Of a stretch of 64,000 nt of DNA, positions 47,591-56,733 are shown one piece after another. Both the position numbers and the translations under genes were made by a program. The notes below the pieces were generated by a model. That model ran no database searches and was not told the DNA's origin. It was given only the letters and a program-made list of their open reading frames with translations. Source of the DNA: Streptomyces sp. H27-C3 (GTDB lineage: Bacteria > Actinomycetota > Actinomycetes > Streptomycetales > Streptomycetaceae); NCBI RefSeq assembly GCF_030063415.1, contig NZ_JASITA010000017.1:1-64000 (forward strand), written 5' to 3'. Position 1 is the stretch's first letter. Every line of letters begins with the position of its first letter.

Positions 47591-49015
47591 ATGAGAGTGA
47601 CGAGCGCCATGCACGACGCCCCGCCCGGCTCCCCGTCCTCCACTGCCGCCCCCTTGGCCACCGAGGCCGAGCCCCTCGCGCACGGACTCAAACAGCGGCA
47701 TCTGACCATGCTCGGTCTCGGCGGGGTGATCGGCGCCGGGCTGTTCGTCGGCTCGGGCGCCGGGATCGCGGTCGCGGGCCCCGGCATCGTGATCTCGTAT
47801 CTCCTCGCGGGCACGCTCGCGATGATGGTGATGCGGATGCTCGGCGAGATGTCCGCGGCGATCCCCGCCTCCGGGTCCTTCTCGGTGCACGCGGAGCGGG
47901 CGCTCGGGCGCTGGGCGGGCTTCAGCGTGGGCTGGCTGTACTGGTTCCTGCTGGTCGTGGTGCTGGCGGTGGAGGCGACGGCCGCGGCGCAGATCGCGAA
48001 CGGCTGGGTGTCATCGGTGCCGCAGTGGGCCTGGGTGCTGATCTTCATGGTCGTGTTCACCTGCGCCAACCTCGCCGCCGTGAAGAACTTCGGGGAGTTC
48101 GAGTTCTGGTTCGCCGCGCTCAAGGTCGGCGCGATCGTGCTCTTCCTGGGTCTCGGACTGCTGGCGATCTTCGGCGTGCTGCCCGACACCGACCCGGTCG
48201 GCATGAGCAATCTGACCGGCCGGGGCGGGTTCCTCCCGCACGGCTGGGAGGGCGTGGTCTCCGGCGTACTGACCGTGGTCTTCGCCTTCGGCGGCCTGGA
48301 GGTCGTCACGATCGCCGCCGCCGAGACCGACGACCCGGCGCGCGCGGTCGGCCGCGCGGTGCGCAGCGCGCTGTGGCGCATCCTTTTCTTCTACGTCGGG
48401 TCGATGCTGGTCATCGTGACCGTGCTGCCGTGGACCGCGCAGCAGGCGGGGCTCAGCCCGTATGTCACCGTGCTCGACTCGATCGGGGTGCCGTCCGCCG
48501 GGACGATCATGAACATCGTGGTGTTCGTGGCGCTGCTGTCCGCGCTCAACGCCAACCTCTACGGCTCGTCCCGCATGATCTTCTCGCTCGCCGAGCGGGG
48601 TGAGGCGCCGCGCGGCCTGCTCAACGTCTCCGGCGGTGGCGTCCCGCGCCGGGCCGTCCTCGCCTCGGTGGCCTTCGGCTTCGTCTCCGTACTGCTCAAT
48701 CTCCAGTGGCCCGACACCGTCTTCCTCTACATGCTCAACGCGGTCGGCGCCGTGCTCCTGTTCGTCTGGGGTCTGATCGCCGCGTCCCAGCTGCGGCTGC
48801 GCCGCCGCATCGAGCGCGAGGCGCCCGAGCTGCTGACACTGCGGATGTGGTGCTTCCCCTGGCTTACCTGGGCCACACTGGCCGGCCTTGCCGCCGTACT
48901 GCTGCTGATGCTGACCGACGACACGGCGCGACCGCAGCTGCTGTGGTCGGGAGCGGCGACCGCGGGAGTGCTACTGGTGGCGGCCGTGAGGGAGTTGCGG
49001 GCGCCACGTGCATGA
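47591..49015 (+). CDS. Amino acid permease (APC family), copy 2
   Basis: The 474-residue, twelve-helix permease starts its membrane domain with HGLKQRHLTMLGLGGVIGAG, includes SGSFSVHAERALGRW, and ends in a short Arg-rich tail. It is very similar to copy 3 at 49133 over the first half. The start is the ATG at 47591 or an ATG six codons on, both with weak ribosome-binding sites. It is divergent from bioY across 268 nt. Copies 2 and 3 are 117 nt apart and may be co-transcribed. The substrate is unknown. Confidence 0.93.
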   Translation: MRVTSAMHDAPPGSPSSTAAPLATEAEPLAHGLKQRHLTMLGLGGVIGAGLFVGSGAGIAVAGPGIVISYLLAGTLAMMVMRMLGEMSAAIPASGSFSVHAERALGRWAGFSVGWLYWFLLVVVLAVEATAAAQIANGWVSSVPQWAWVLIFMVVFTCANLAAVKNFGEFEFWFAALKVGAIVLFLGLGLLAIFGVLPDTDPVGMSNLTGRGGFLPHGWEGVVSGVLTVVFAFGGLEVVTIAAAETDDPARAVGRAVRSALWRILFFYVGSMLVIVTVLPWTAQQAGLSPYVTVLDSIGVPSAGTIMNIVVFVALLSALNANLYGSSRMIFSLAERGEAPRGLLNVSGGGVPRRAVLASVAFGFVSVLLNLQWPDTVFLYMLNAVGAVLLFVWGLIAASQLRLRRRIEREAPELLTLRMWCFPWLTWATLAGLAAVLLLMLTDDTARPQLLWSGAATAGVLLVAAVRELRAPRA

Positions 49016-49132
49016 GCGTTCACGAAGCGTGAGCGTGGTGTCCGTATAGCGGTCAACTGTTCCCTGTGAGCGGGGCGCTGCCCAGACTGTGGGCTCAGTT
49101 TCCCCGTCTCAGCTACTGAACAGGGCTCGCCC

Positions 49133-50575
49133 ATGTCTCGGACCTCCGCGCCCCCGCCGGCCGACACCCAGGCCGGCGCCAGCGCCGGCCCCACGGTGGA
49201 TTCGCCGCTCACGCACGGACTCAAGCAGCGTCATCTGTCGATGATCGCCCTCGGCGGTGTCATCGGCGCGGGCCTCTTCGTCGGATCCGGCGCGGGCATC
49301 GCCGCCGCGGGCCCCTCGATCGTCGTCGCGTACGCGATATCCGGCCTCCTCGTCATGCTCGTGATGCGCATGCTCGGCGAGATGTCCGCGGCGAACCCGG
49401 CCTCCGGCTCCTTCTCGGTGCACGCGGAACGGGCGATCGGCCCGTGGGCGGGCTTCACCGCGGGCTGGGCGTTCTGGGTGCTGCTGTGCGTGGCAGTCGG
49501 TCTTGAGGGCATCGGCGCCGCGAAGATCATGAGCGGCTGGCTGCCCGGGACGCCCGAGTGGGCGTGGGTGGCGCTGTTCATGCTGGTCTTCCTCGGCACG
49601 AACCTGGCATCCGTGAAGAACTTCGGCGAGTTCGAGTTCTGGTTCGCCGCGCTCAAGGTCGGCGCGATCGCGCTCTTCCTGATCATCGGCCTGCTGGCGA
49701 TCTTCGGCGTGCTGCCTGGCACGGACGCCCCGGGCACCAGCAATCTCACCGGCGACGGCGGGTTCATGCCCCAGGGCTCCGAGGGCCTGGTGATCGGCCT
49801 GCTCGCCTCGGTCTTCGCGTACGGCGGCCTGGAGACGGTCACCATCGCCGCGGCCGAGTCGGAGAAGCCCGTCGAGGGTGTCGCCAAGGCCGTGAGGACG
49901 GCGATGTGGCGCATCGCGATCTTCTACATCGGCTCGATGGCGGTCATCGTCACGCTGGTCCCGTGGGACAACCCGGATGTCGCCAACCCCGACAAGGGCC
50001 CGTACGTCACCACCCTCGACCAGCTCGACATCCCGGGTGCGGGCACGGTCATGCAGATCGTGGTACTGGTGGCGCTGCTCTCGGCGATGAACGCCAACAT
50101 CTACGGCGCCTCGCGCATGGGCTACTCGCTGGTCGCGCGCGGCCAGGGCCCCAAGGCGCTGGGAAAGATCTCCGGCGGTGTCCCGCGGATCTCGGTGCTG
50201 GCCTCCTCCGTCTTCGGTTTTCTGTGCGTGCTGCTCAGCTACTGGCGCCCGGACGACGTCTTCCCGTGGCTGCTCAACATGATCGGCGCGGTCATCCTGG
50301 TCGTCTGGATCTTCATCGCCGTCTCGCAGTTGCTGCTGCGTCGGCGCACGGAGCGGGAGGCTCCGCATACGCTGGTCGTGAAGATGTGGGCGTACCCGGT
50401 GCTGACCTGGGTCGCGCTGATCGGCATGGTCGGCATCTTCGTCCTGATGCTGCGCCAGCCCGGCACCCGCGACCAGCTGCTCGCGACGGGGGCGCTCACG
50501 CTGGTGCTGGCGGGGATCGGCTTCGGGACGCAGAAGTCCCGCGAGAAGGCGGGTACGCGCACGAACGCCGCCTAA
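49133..50575 (+). CDS. Amino acid permease (APC family), copy 3
   Basis: The product has 480 residues and twelve predicted helices. HGLKQRHLSMIALGGVIGAG, SGSFSVHAERAIGPW and KNFGEFEFWFAALKVGAIALF are near-identical to copy 2. The divergence is concentrated in helix 3 (AFWVLLCVAVGLEGIG) and the loop before helix 7 (PDVANPDKGPYV), where substrate selectivity is often set. It is a tandem duplicate of copy 2. Confidence 0.93.
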   Translation: MSRTSAPPPADTQAGASAGPTVDSPLTHGLKQRHLSMIALGGVIGAGLFVGSGAGIAAAGPSIVVAYAISGLLVMLVMRMLGEMSAANPASGSFSVHAERAIGPWAGFTAGWAFWVLLCVAVGLEGIGAAKIMSGWLPGTPEWAWVALFMLVFLGTNLASVKNFGEFEFWFAALKVGAIALFLIIGLLAIFGVLPGTDAPGTSNLTGDGGFMPQGSEGLVIGLLASVFAYGGLETVTIAAAESEKPVEGVAKAVRTAMWRIAIFYIGSMAVIVTLVPWDNPDVANPDKGPYVTTLDQLDIPGAGTVMQIVVLVALLSAMNANIYGASRMGYSLVARGQGPKALGKISGGVPRISVLASSVFGFLCVLLSYWRPDDVFPWLLNMIGAVILVVWIFIAVSQLLLRRRTEREAPHTLVVKMWAYPVLTWVALIGMVGIFVLMLRQPGTRDQLLATGALTLVLAGIGFGTQKSREKAGTRTNAA

Positions 50576-50595
50576 AACGGCTGCCGCTCAGCGCA

Positions 50596-50648
50596 ACCGC
50601 GTGCGCGTCACCGCGTGCGCGTCACCGCGTGCGCGTCACCGCGTGCGC
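50596..50648. repeat. 14-bp tandem repeat at the 3' end of the FGGY kinase gene
   Basis: Three perfect copies of GTGCGCGTCACCGC (50601-50642), with partial copies on both sides. The kinase stop (50622-50624, TCA on plus) lies inside copy 2. Because 14 is not a multiple of 3, copy-number change would move the stop and alter the last residues (now TRTR). Confidence 0.9.
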
Positions 50649-52064
50649 CGCCACCTCCGGCGGCAGCCACCCCCGCGCCTCCAGCTCCCCCACCAGCCGG
50701 GCGTACGGCTCCGCGAAGGCCTCCGTGCGTCCGGGGCGCGGGTGGACCACCTCCCGGACGCGCACCATCGCCTCCGCCGCCTCCGCCAGGTCCCCCGCCT
50801 CCCCCGCACCGTGCGCGGCCAGTACCGCCATGCCCAGGGCAGGCTCCGTCTGTTCGGGGATGCGGGCCGGGCGGCCCAGGATGTCGGCGCGCAGCCCGTT
50901 GAAGTACGCGCTGCGCGCCGCGCCGCCGGTGAAGGTCAGCGGGCCGTCGACCGGGGCTCCCAGGAAGTGCAGATAGTCCAGGCACAGGCGCTCCGCGTAG
51001 CCGATGCCCTGGAGCAGCGCGGCCCAGTGGTCGCCCTCCGAGGTACCGCCGCCGAGTACGAACGCGGTGGCGTCCGGGGCACTGAACGGGAAACGCTCGC
51101 CGCGCGAGGCGAGCGGGTAGGCGAGGGCGACGGCCGGTTCGTGGTGGGCGGCGAGGCGGTCGAGGCGGGCCGGGTCGGCGCCGGGGAAGGCCGCGTTCAG
51201 TGCGCCGGCCCCGACACTGGACGCGCCGCCGGGCAGCCAATTGCCGTCCGGGGAACGGTGGTTGTAGACGATTCCGGTGCTGTCGTGGACGGGGGCCGCG
51301 GTGACGCCCTTGAGGACGAGGGTGGTGCCGAGGACCGAGTTCCATGAGCCGATGCGCAGGGCGCCGGACGCGATCTGCGCCGCGCACCCGTCGGTCATGC
51401 CGGCGACGACCAGGGTGCCGGCCGGGATGCCGGTCTCGGCCGAAGCCGCGTCGCCGACCTTGCCGAGGGTGGCTCCGGGGCGTACGACCTCGGGGAACAG
51501 GCTCGCGGGCAGGCCGATCCGGTCCAGGGCGCCGCCGGGCCAGGCGTCGTGTTCCAGGTCGTAGCCGGTCTTCAGGGCGTGGCTGGAGTCGGTGGCGACC
51601 GGCCCGCCGGTGAGCCGGGCGTTGACGGTGTCGGCCTGGTGGGCGAGGCGCACCGCCCCGGCCTGCCCGTTGCGCCGCCTGGCCAGCCACAGCACCTTGG
51701 GCAGGCCCCAGCTCGGCGGCAGCCCCGCCTCGGCGGCCTCCGGCCCGGCGCGCCCGTCGTCGTACATCAGGCCGGGGGTGAGGGGGTGGCCGTGCGCGTC
51801 GGTGAGCAGCACGGTGCCCGAGGTGGAGCAGACGGCGAGCGCGCGGACCCGGCGGGCGGCAACGCCGTTGAGTGCGGCCCGTGTTGCCGTGCGGACGGCG
51901 GCCCACCAGTCGGCCGGGTCCTGCTCGTGGCGCACCCCGTCGCGTTGGCCGGTCAGCGGGGCCGAGCCGCTGCCGATGAGGTGCCCCCGGGTGGTGGCGA
52001 GGACCGCGCGCACGCCCTGTGTCCCGAGATCGATGCCCAGCCATGCCGTGTCGTCGGACCGCAC
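50622..52064 (-). CDS. FGGY-family carbohydrate kinase (xylulokinase/gluconokinase-like)
   Basis: The 480-residue kinase has the ATP-binding phosphate 1 motif GIDLGTQGVRAVLA at 10-23, the FGGY domain WGLPKVLWLARR, phosphate 2 VAGMTDGCAAQIASGA, and adenosine motif GPLTFTGGAARS. It phosphorylates a sugar or polyol after uptake. It is divergent from the ABC operon at 52240 across 175 nt that contain a good palindrome. A second FGGY kinase at the distal end of that operon is gutted, so this one probably supplies the activity. Substrate unknown. Confidence 0.93.
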   Translation of the reverse strand: MRSDDTAWLGIDLGTQGVRAVLATTRGHLIGSGSAPLTGQRDGVRHEQDPADWWAAVRTATRAALNGVAARRVRALAVCSTSGTVLLTDAHGHPLTPGLMYDDGRAGPEAAEAGLPPSWGLPKVLWLARRRNGQAGAVRLAHQADTVNARLTGGPVATDSSHALKTGYDLEHDAWPGGALDRIGLPASLFPEVVRPGATLGKVGDAASAETGIPAGTLVVAGMTDGCAAQIASGALRIGSWNSVLGTTLVLKGVTAAPVHDSTGIVYNHRSPDGNWLPGGASSVGAGALNAAFPGADPARLDRLAAHHEPAVALAYPLASRGERFPFSAPDATAFVLGGGTSEGDHWAALLQGIGYAERLCLDYLHFLGAPVDGPLTFTGGAARSAYFNGLRADILGRPARIPEQTEPALGMAVLAAHGAGEAGDLAEAAEAMVRVREVVHPRPGRTEAFAEPYARLVGELEARGWLPPEVAAHAVTRTR

Positions 52065-52092
52065 ACGATCCTCCCGCGCGTATCGGCGCCAT

Positions 52093-52107
52093 GTGTGAAC
52101 TTCTCAC
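52093..52107. promoter_or_regulatory. 15-bp palindrome in the divergent kinase/ABC promoter region
   Basis: GTGTGAACTTCTCAC has the symmetric form GTG-n-GAA-n-TTC-n-CAC, symmetrical at all 12 specified positions. It lies 29 nt before the kinase start and 133 nt before the binding-protein gene. It is the best candidate operator for the DeoR-type regulator at 56730. Confidence 0.6.
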
Positions 52108-52239
52108 TGTGCACCGAGATTTCCCGTTGCGCGAGGGATTGACGCCCAACTGCCCCTGTTCCAAGCTCTGTTAACTAGTCGACTGCACTTGTTAGGGGGC
52201 CCCGGGGGCCCGGGACGGACACGAGCAGCGGAGGTCGGG

Positions 52240-53661
52240 ATGGACATGCGCGGACAGGACAGGCGGCGGTTCCTCGCCCTGACGGCGGCCGCTTCCGCCA
52301 CACCGCTGCTCACCGCCTGCGGTGCGGGGTTCGGCGGCGACGAGAAGAAGAGCGACGGCTCGGCGGCCGACGACGTCACCGGGTCCTTCGACTGGAAGAA
52401 GGCCAAGGGCAAGACGGTCAAGGCGCTGCTCAACAAGCACCCGTACACCGACGCCCTGATCGCCGATCTGAAGGCGTTCACCTCGAAGACGGGCATCAAG
52501 GTCGAGTACGACGTCTTCCCCGAGGACAACTACTTCGACAAGCTCACCGTCGACCTGTCCAGCGGCCGGGCGTCCTACGACGTCTTCATGCTCGGCGCCT
52601 ACATGGTCTGGCAGTACGGGCCGCCGGGCTGGCTGGAGGATCTGGGCCCGTGGATGCGCAATTCCTCGGCGACCGGCTCCGAATGGGACCAGGCCGACTT
52701 CTTCCCCAACCTCCTGCAGGCCGACCAGTGGTCCCTGAAGGCGGGCGCCCCGTTGGGGCAGGGCGGGCAGTACGCGCTGCCGTGGGGCTGGGAGACCAAT
52801 GTTGTCGCGTACAACACCGAGGTGTTCAAGAAGCTCGGGCTCAAGCCCGCCGAGACCTTCGACGAGCTGCGGGAGATCTCCGGCGCCATCAAGCGCCGGG
52901 CGCCGGGCGCCGGCTTCGACGGGATGTACGGGGTCGCGGTGCGCGGGTCGCGCAGCTGGGCGACGATCCACCCCGGCTTCATGACGATGTACTCGCGGTA
53001 CGGGCTCAAGGACTTCACCGTCGACGGAGGCAAGGTCAAGCCCGCCATGAACTCCCCCAAGGCCGTCGCCTTCACTCAGGACTGGGCCGAGATGATCAAG
53101 AAGGGCGGCCCGCCGTCCTGGACGTCGTACACCTGGTACCAGTGTTCCAGCGACCTCGGCGCGAAGAAGGCCGGGATGCTCTTCGACGCCGATACCGCCG
53201 CGTACTTCCAGGCGGTGGCGGGCGCGTCGCCCGCCTCCGGGAAGATCGCCTTCCACCCGGGGCCCAAGGGTCCCGACGGGTCGCTCGCCACGAACATGTG
53301 GATCTGGTCGCTCGGCATGAACGCCAAGAGCAAGAACAAGCACGCGGCGTGGCTGTTCCTCCAGTGGGCGACCGGCAAGGAGCATCTGCGCAAGGCGGCG
53401 ATCGAGGGCAACCACATCGACCCGGTGCGCAAGTCCGTCAGCCAGGACGGCGCGTACAAGGACAAGATGAAGGACATTCCCGGCTTCATCGAGACCTTCG
53501 AGACGGTCGTGGACCAGACGAAGATCCAGTTCACGCCGCAGGAGCAGTTCTTCGACGCGACGACGAGCTGGGCGGCCTCGCTCCAGGAGATCTACGGCGG
53601 CAAGAACGCCAAGTCCGTGCTGAACGGGCTGGCGAGCGACCTGGCGTCGAAGGTCGGGTGA
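52240..53661 (+). CDS. ABC transporter substrate-binding lipoprotein (CUT1)
   Basis: The product has 473 residues. The N-terminus has a twin-arginine-like RRRFLALT and a lipobox LLTAC|G near residue 27, so it is exported, probably by Tat, and lipid-anchored. The mature protein is a family-1 extracellular solute-binding protein (FPEDNYFDKLTVDLSSGRASYDVFML; YALPWGWETNVVAYNTEVFKKLG). The ATG at 52240 follows GGAGG. It is the first gene of the operon. The ligand is likely a sugar or polyol, by family and neighbours. Confidence 0.95.
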   Translation: MDMRGQDRRRFLALTAAASATPLLTACGAGFGGDEKKSDGSAADDVTGSFDWKKAKGKTVKALLNKHPYTDALIADLKAFTSKTGIKVEYDVFPEDNYFDKLTVDLSSGRASYDVFMLGAYMVWQYGPPGWLEDLGPWMRNSSATGSEWDQADFFPNLLQADQWSLKAGAPLGQGGQYALPWGWETNVVAYNTEVFKKLGLKPAETFDELREISGAIKRRAPGAGFDGMYGVAVRGSRSWATIHPGFMTMYSRYGLKDFTVDGGKVKPAMNSPKAVAFTQDWAEMIKKGGPPSWTSYTWYQCSSDLGAKKAGMLFDADTAAYFQAVAGASPASGKIAFHPGPKGPDGSLATNMWIWSLGMNAKSKNKHAAWLFLQWATGKEHLRKAAIEGNHIDPVRKSVSQDGAYKDKMKDIPGFIETFETVVDQTKIQFTPQEQFFDATTSWAASLQEIYGGKNAKSVLNGLASDLASKVG

Positions 53662-53667
53662 CGCCGC

Positions 53668-54627
53668 ATGTCGTCCCTCACCGAGACCGACCACGGGGCG
53701 GTCTCACGCGAGGGGGGTGGGCCGCCGGCGCGGGCGGTGCCGCGCTGGCGACGTTCGCTGCGGCCCTATCTGCTGATCGTGCCGGCCCTGCTGCTGACCG
53801 GTGGGATCCTGTATCCCTTCGGACTCGGGCTGTACTACACGGTCTTCGACTTCGCGGCGAGCAAGCCGCAGCCCGACTTCGTCGGCCTGGACAACTATCG
53901 GCGGATCTTCACCCAGTCGTCGTTCTGGGACTCGGCGTGGGTGACGGTGCTGTACGCGGTGGGGGCGGCGGCCGTCGAGACGGTGCTCGGGGTGGCGGTG
54001 GCGCTGCTGCTGCACCGCTCGACGCTCATCGGGCGGGTGCTGGAGAAGATCCTCATTCTGCCGTTGATGATCGCGCCGGTGATCGCCGCGATCATGTGGA
54101 AGCTGATGCTCCAGCCGAGCGTCGGCGTCATCAACTACCTGCTTGAACCCTTCGGGTTGGGGGGCGTCCAGTGGACGGACACGCCGACCGGCGCGCTGCT
54201 CTCCTCGATCGCCGTCGATGTGTGGGTCTATACGCCGTTCGTGGCGATCCTGGCGCTGGCCGGACTGCGCTCCCTACCGGCCTCCCCTTTCGAGGCGGCG
54301 GCGGTGGACGGGGCCAACTGGTGGTTCACCTTCCGTAAGTTGACCCTGCCGATGCTCTGGCCGTACGTCCTGGTCGCGGTGATCTTCCGGTTCATGGACT
54401 CGCTGAAGGTCTTCGACATCATCTACGCACTCACCGAGGGCGGCCCTGGCGACTCGACCGTGGTGCTCCAGATCCGCGCGTACCTGGAGGCGATCCGCTT
54501 CCAGCGGTACTCGTTCGGGATCAGCTACATGATCGTGCTGTGGGCGGTGGTCTACCTGGTCACGATGGTGCTGGTCCGCTACCTCGGGAAGATCCAGAAC
54601 CGGGCGGCGGAGGTGCCTCAGAAGTGA
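53668..54627 (+). CDS. Sugar/polyol ABC transporter permease (MalF-like)
   Basis: The product has 319 residues and six predicted helices. The EAA loop that docks the ATPase is FEAAAVDGANWWFTFRKLTLPML near 205-225. It starts 6 nt after the binding-protein stop and is followed by the second permease. The N-terminal 35 residues are cytoplasmic. Confidence 0.95.
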   Translation: MSSLTETDHGAVSREGGGPPARAVPRWRRSLRPYLLIVPALLLTGGILYPFGLGLYYTVFDFAASKPQPDFVGLDNYRRIFTQSSFWDSAWVTVLYAVGAAAVETVLGVAVALLLHRSTLIGRVLEKILILPLMIAPVIAAIMWKLMLQPSVGVINYLLEPFGLGGVQWTDTPTGALLSSIAVDVWVYTPFVAILALAGLRSLPASPFEAAAVDGANWWFTFRKLTLPMLWPYVLVAVIFRFMDSLKVFDIIYALTEGGPGDSTVVLQIRAYLEAIRFQRYSFGISYMIVLWAVVYLVTMVLVRYLGKIQNRAAEVPQK

Positions 54628-54712
54628 GACTGCCCGGCGCCCGGGGGGCGGGTCAAGGAGCGGCGGTCGGTGCGTGCAGCCGCAAGGCGGAGGAGAGAGG
54701 CATGGCGGAGCC

Positions 54713-55615
54713 ATGGTGACCGACGACAACGCGGCAGATGTGCGTGCCAACCGCCGCGACGCCACCCCCCGGGCGCCGGGCGGTCTTAAACGCAGGCTGC
54801 TCTCGATCGCCGCCGACGGCGCTCTCATCCTGTACTTCCTGTTCGCGCTCTTCCCGATCGCCTGGATGATCATCCTGTCGCTGAAGCCCGCGAACGAGCT
54901 GTTCAGTACGTACTTCTCCTTCGCGCCGACCCTCGACTCGTACAAGACGGTCCTGGGCGCGGGCGACGACGCGGGCGTGCCGTTCCCGCGGTTCTTCGTC
55001 AACAGCCTGGTGGTGTCACTGGGGGCCGTCGGCCTGTCCCTGGTGATCGGTCTGCCCGCCGCCTACGCGGCGGCCAGGTGGCGCTTCCGGGGCTCGGAGA
55101 ACCTGATGTTCACCCTGCTGTCGTTCCGGTTCGCACCCGAACTCACCGTGATCATCCCGCTGTTCGTGCTCTACCAGAAGCTCGGACTCTTCGACACGTA
55201 CGTCGGCATGATCTGGGTGCTCCAGCTGGTCACGCTGCCGCTGATCGTGTGGATCATGCGCTCGTACTTCTCCGACCTCTCCCCCGAGCTGGAACAGGCC
55301 GCGCTGCTCGACGGCTACACCCGCAAACAGGCGTTCTTCAAGGTCGCCCTGCCGCTGGTCAAGCCGGGCATCGCCGCGGTGTCGCTGCTCGCCTTCATCT
55401 TCGCCTGGAACAACTTCGTCTTCCCGCTGATCCTGACCTCCTCCGAGGCGCAGACGGTGACGGTCGGCGCGCTGTCCTTCCTCGGCGGCGACCGGCCCAA
55501 GTACAACCTGACCGCCGCCGCGGCCCTGGTCTCGGTGATCCCGCCGCTGCTCCTCGCCCTCACCATCCAGCGCTACTTGGTGCGCGGTCTCTCCTTCGGG
55601 GCGGTGAAATCCTGA
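54713..55615 (+). CDS. Sugar/polyol ABC transporter permease (MalG-like)
   Basis: The product has 300 residues and six predicted helices. The EAA loop is LEQAALLDGYTRKQAFFKVALPL, and the protein ends RGLSFGAVKS. The start is the ATG at 54713 or the adjacent GTG at 54716. An overlapping five-codon frame (ATG at 54702, MAEPW) sits on the better GGAGGAGAG site, so translation may be coupled or restarted. Its stop overlaps the next ATG as TGATG. Confidence 0.93.
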   Translation: MVTDDNAADVRANRRDATPRAPGGLKRRLLSIAADGALILYFLFALFPIAWMIILSLKPANELFSTYFSFAPTLDSYKTVLGAGDDAGVPFPRFFVNSLVVSLGAVGLSLVIGLPAAYAAARWRFRGSENLMFTLLSFRFAPELTVIIPLFVLYQKLGLFDTYVGMIWVLQLVTLPLIVWIMRSYFSDLSPELEQAALLDGYTRKQAFFKVALPLVKPGIAAVSLLAFIFAWNNFVFPLILTSSEAQTVTVGALSFLGGDRPKYNLTAAAALVSVIPPLLLALTIQRYLVRGLSFGAVKS

Positions 55616-56733
55616 TGACCGCCGCCATCTCGCTGCGCGCCGTCCACAAGGCGTACGGGAGGAACAAGGCGCTCGACGGGCTCGAACTCGACGTCGAGCA
55701 GGGGGAGTTCTTCTGCCTCCTCGGACCCTCGGGCGCCGGGAAGACCACCACGCTCAAGACCGTCGCGGGCCTGGAGGAACCCCAGTCGGGGACGGTCCTG
55801 CTCGACGGCACCGACATGACGGGCGTCGAACCGTATGACCGGGGCGTCGCCATGTGCTTCGAGTCGTACGCCCTCTACCCGCACCGCAGCGCCTACGACA
55901 ACCTCGCGTCGCCGCTGCGCTCCCCCAAGTACAGGCTGCCGGCCGCCGAGGCCCGTGAGCGGATCGGGGCCATCGCCGACCTGCTCGGCATCGGCGCCCT
56001 GCTGGAGCGCCGGGTCGGCCAGCTGTCCAACGGGCAGCGCCAGCGCGTCGCGCTCGGCCGGGTCCTGGTGCGCCCGGCCCGCGCCTTCCTCCTCGACGAG
56101 CCGCTTTCCCACCTCGACGCCAAGCTACGCCAGGCGATGCGCGCGGAGCTCAAGGCCATCGGCGCGGTCCGGCGCACCACCACCCTCTATGTCACCCACG
56201 ACTCGGTGGAGGCCCTGGCGCTCGGCGACCGCATCGGCGTCATCCGCGAGGGCCGCATCGTGCAGACCGGCGCCCGCGAGGACATCTGGCACCGGCCGTA
56301 CGACACCTTCGTCGCCCGCTCCTTCGGCAGGCCGCGCATCAACCTGCTGCCCGGCACCGTCACGCGCGACGGGCACTACCGGTCGGTGGACGGCTTCTTC
56401 GAGCTGGCGAACCCGGTCCCCGCACCGCCCGGCACCGCCGTCCAGCTCGGGGTCAGGCCGCGCGACCTGTCCCTCGGCTCCGGCCACCTCGGCTCCGGCT
56501 GCCTCGAACTGGCGGGCAGCGTCTACATCACCGAGGTACTCGGCCGGGCCACCGAGGTCACCGTCCGGCTCGGCGAGCAGCACCTGTCGTGCGTCGTACC
56601 GCGCGCGGACGCCGCGGGGCTGCGGCCCGACGCACCGGTGCGGGTGTCCGTGCACCCGGAGAGCCTGCTGTTCTTCGAGGCCGACGGACCCGAAGGCGGG
56701 CCCGAGCGGCCGGGGCGGAGGATCTTCCGGTGA
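55615..56733 (+). CDS. ABC transporter ATPase 1 (MalK/UgpC type)
   Basis: The product has 372 residues. Walker A GPSGAGKTT is near 38, signature LSNGQRQRVALGR, Walker B AFLLDEPLSHLDAK and H-loop YVTHDS are present, and a C-terminal TOBE/OB regulatory region follows (GVRPRDLSLG). In the Q-loop the usual Gln is Glu (MCFESYALYPH), and the signature is LSNGQ instead of LSGGQ. The two-base overlap TGATG with the permease and the GTGA overlap with the DeoR gene give tight coupling. It presumably pairs with ATPase 2. Confidence 0.94.
   Translation: MTAAISLRAVHKAYGRNKALDGLELDVEQGEFFCLLGPSGAGKTTTLKTVAGLEEPQSGTVLLDGTDMTGVEPYDRGVAMCFESYALYPHRSAYDNLASPLRSPKYRLPAAEARERIGAIADLLGIGALLERRVGQLSNGQRQRVALGRVLVRPARAFLLDEPLSHLDAKLRQAMRAELKAIGAVRRTTTLYVTHDSVEALALGDRIGVIREGRIVQTGAREDIWHRPYDTFVARSFGRPRINLLPGTVTRDGHYRSVDGFFELANPVPAPPGTAVQLGVRPRDLSLGSGHLGSGCLELAGSVYITEVLGRATEVTVRLGEQHLSCVVPRADAAGLRPDAPVRVSVHPESLLFFEADGPEGGPERPGRRIFR

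Noticed and set aside
50596..50648. Short regular repeats resembling a CRISPR fragment
   Set aside because: The units are directly contiguous without spacers and no cas gene is near. It is a simple tandem repeat.
54702..54719. Five-codon frame MAEPW with a strong ribosome-binding site overlapping the second permease start
   Set aside because: It may help translation initiation, but a five-codon frame alone is not evidence of a leader peptide. It is noted under the permease only.
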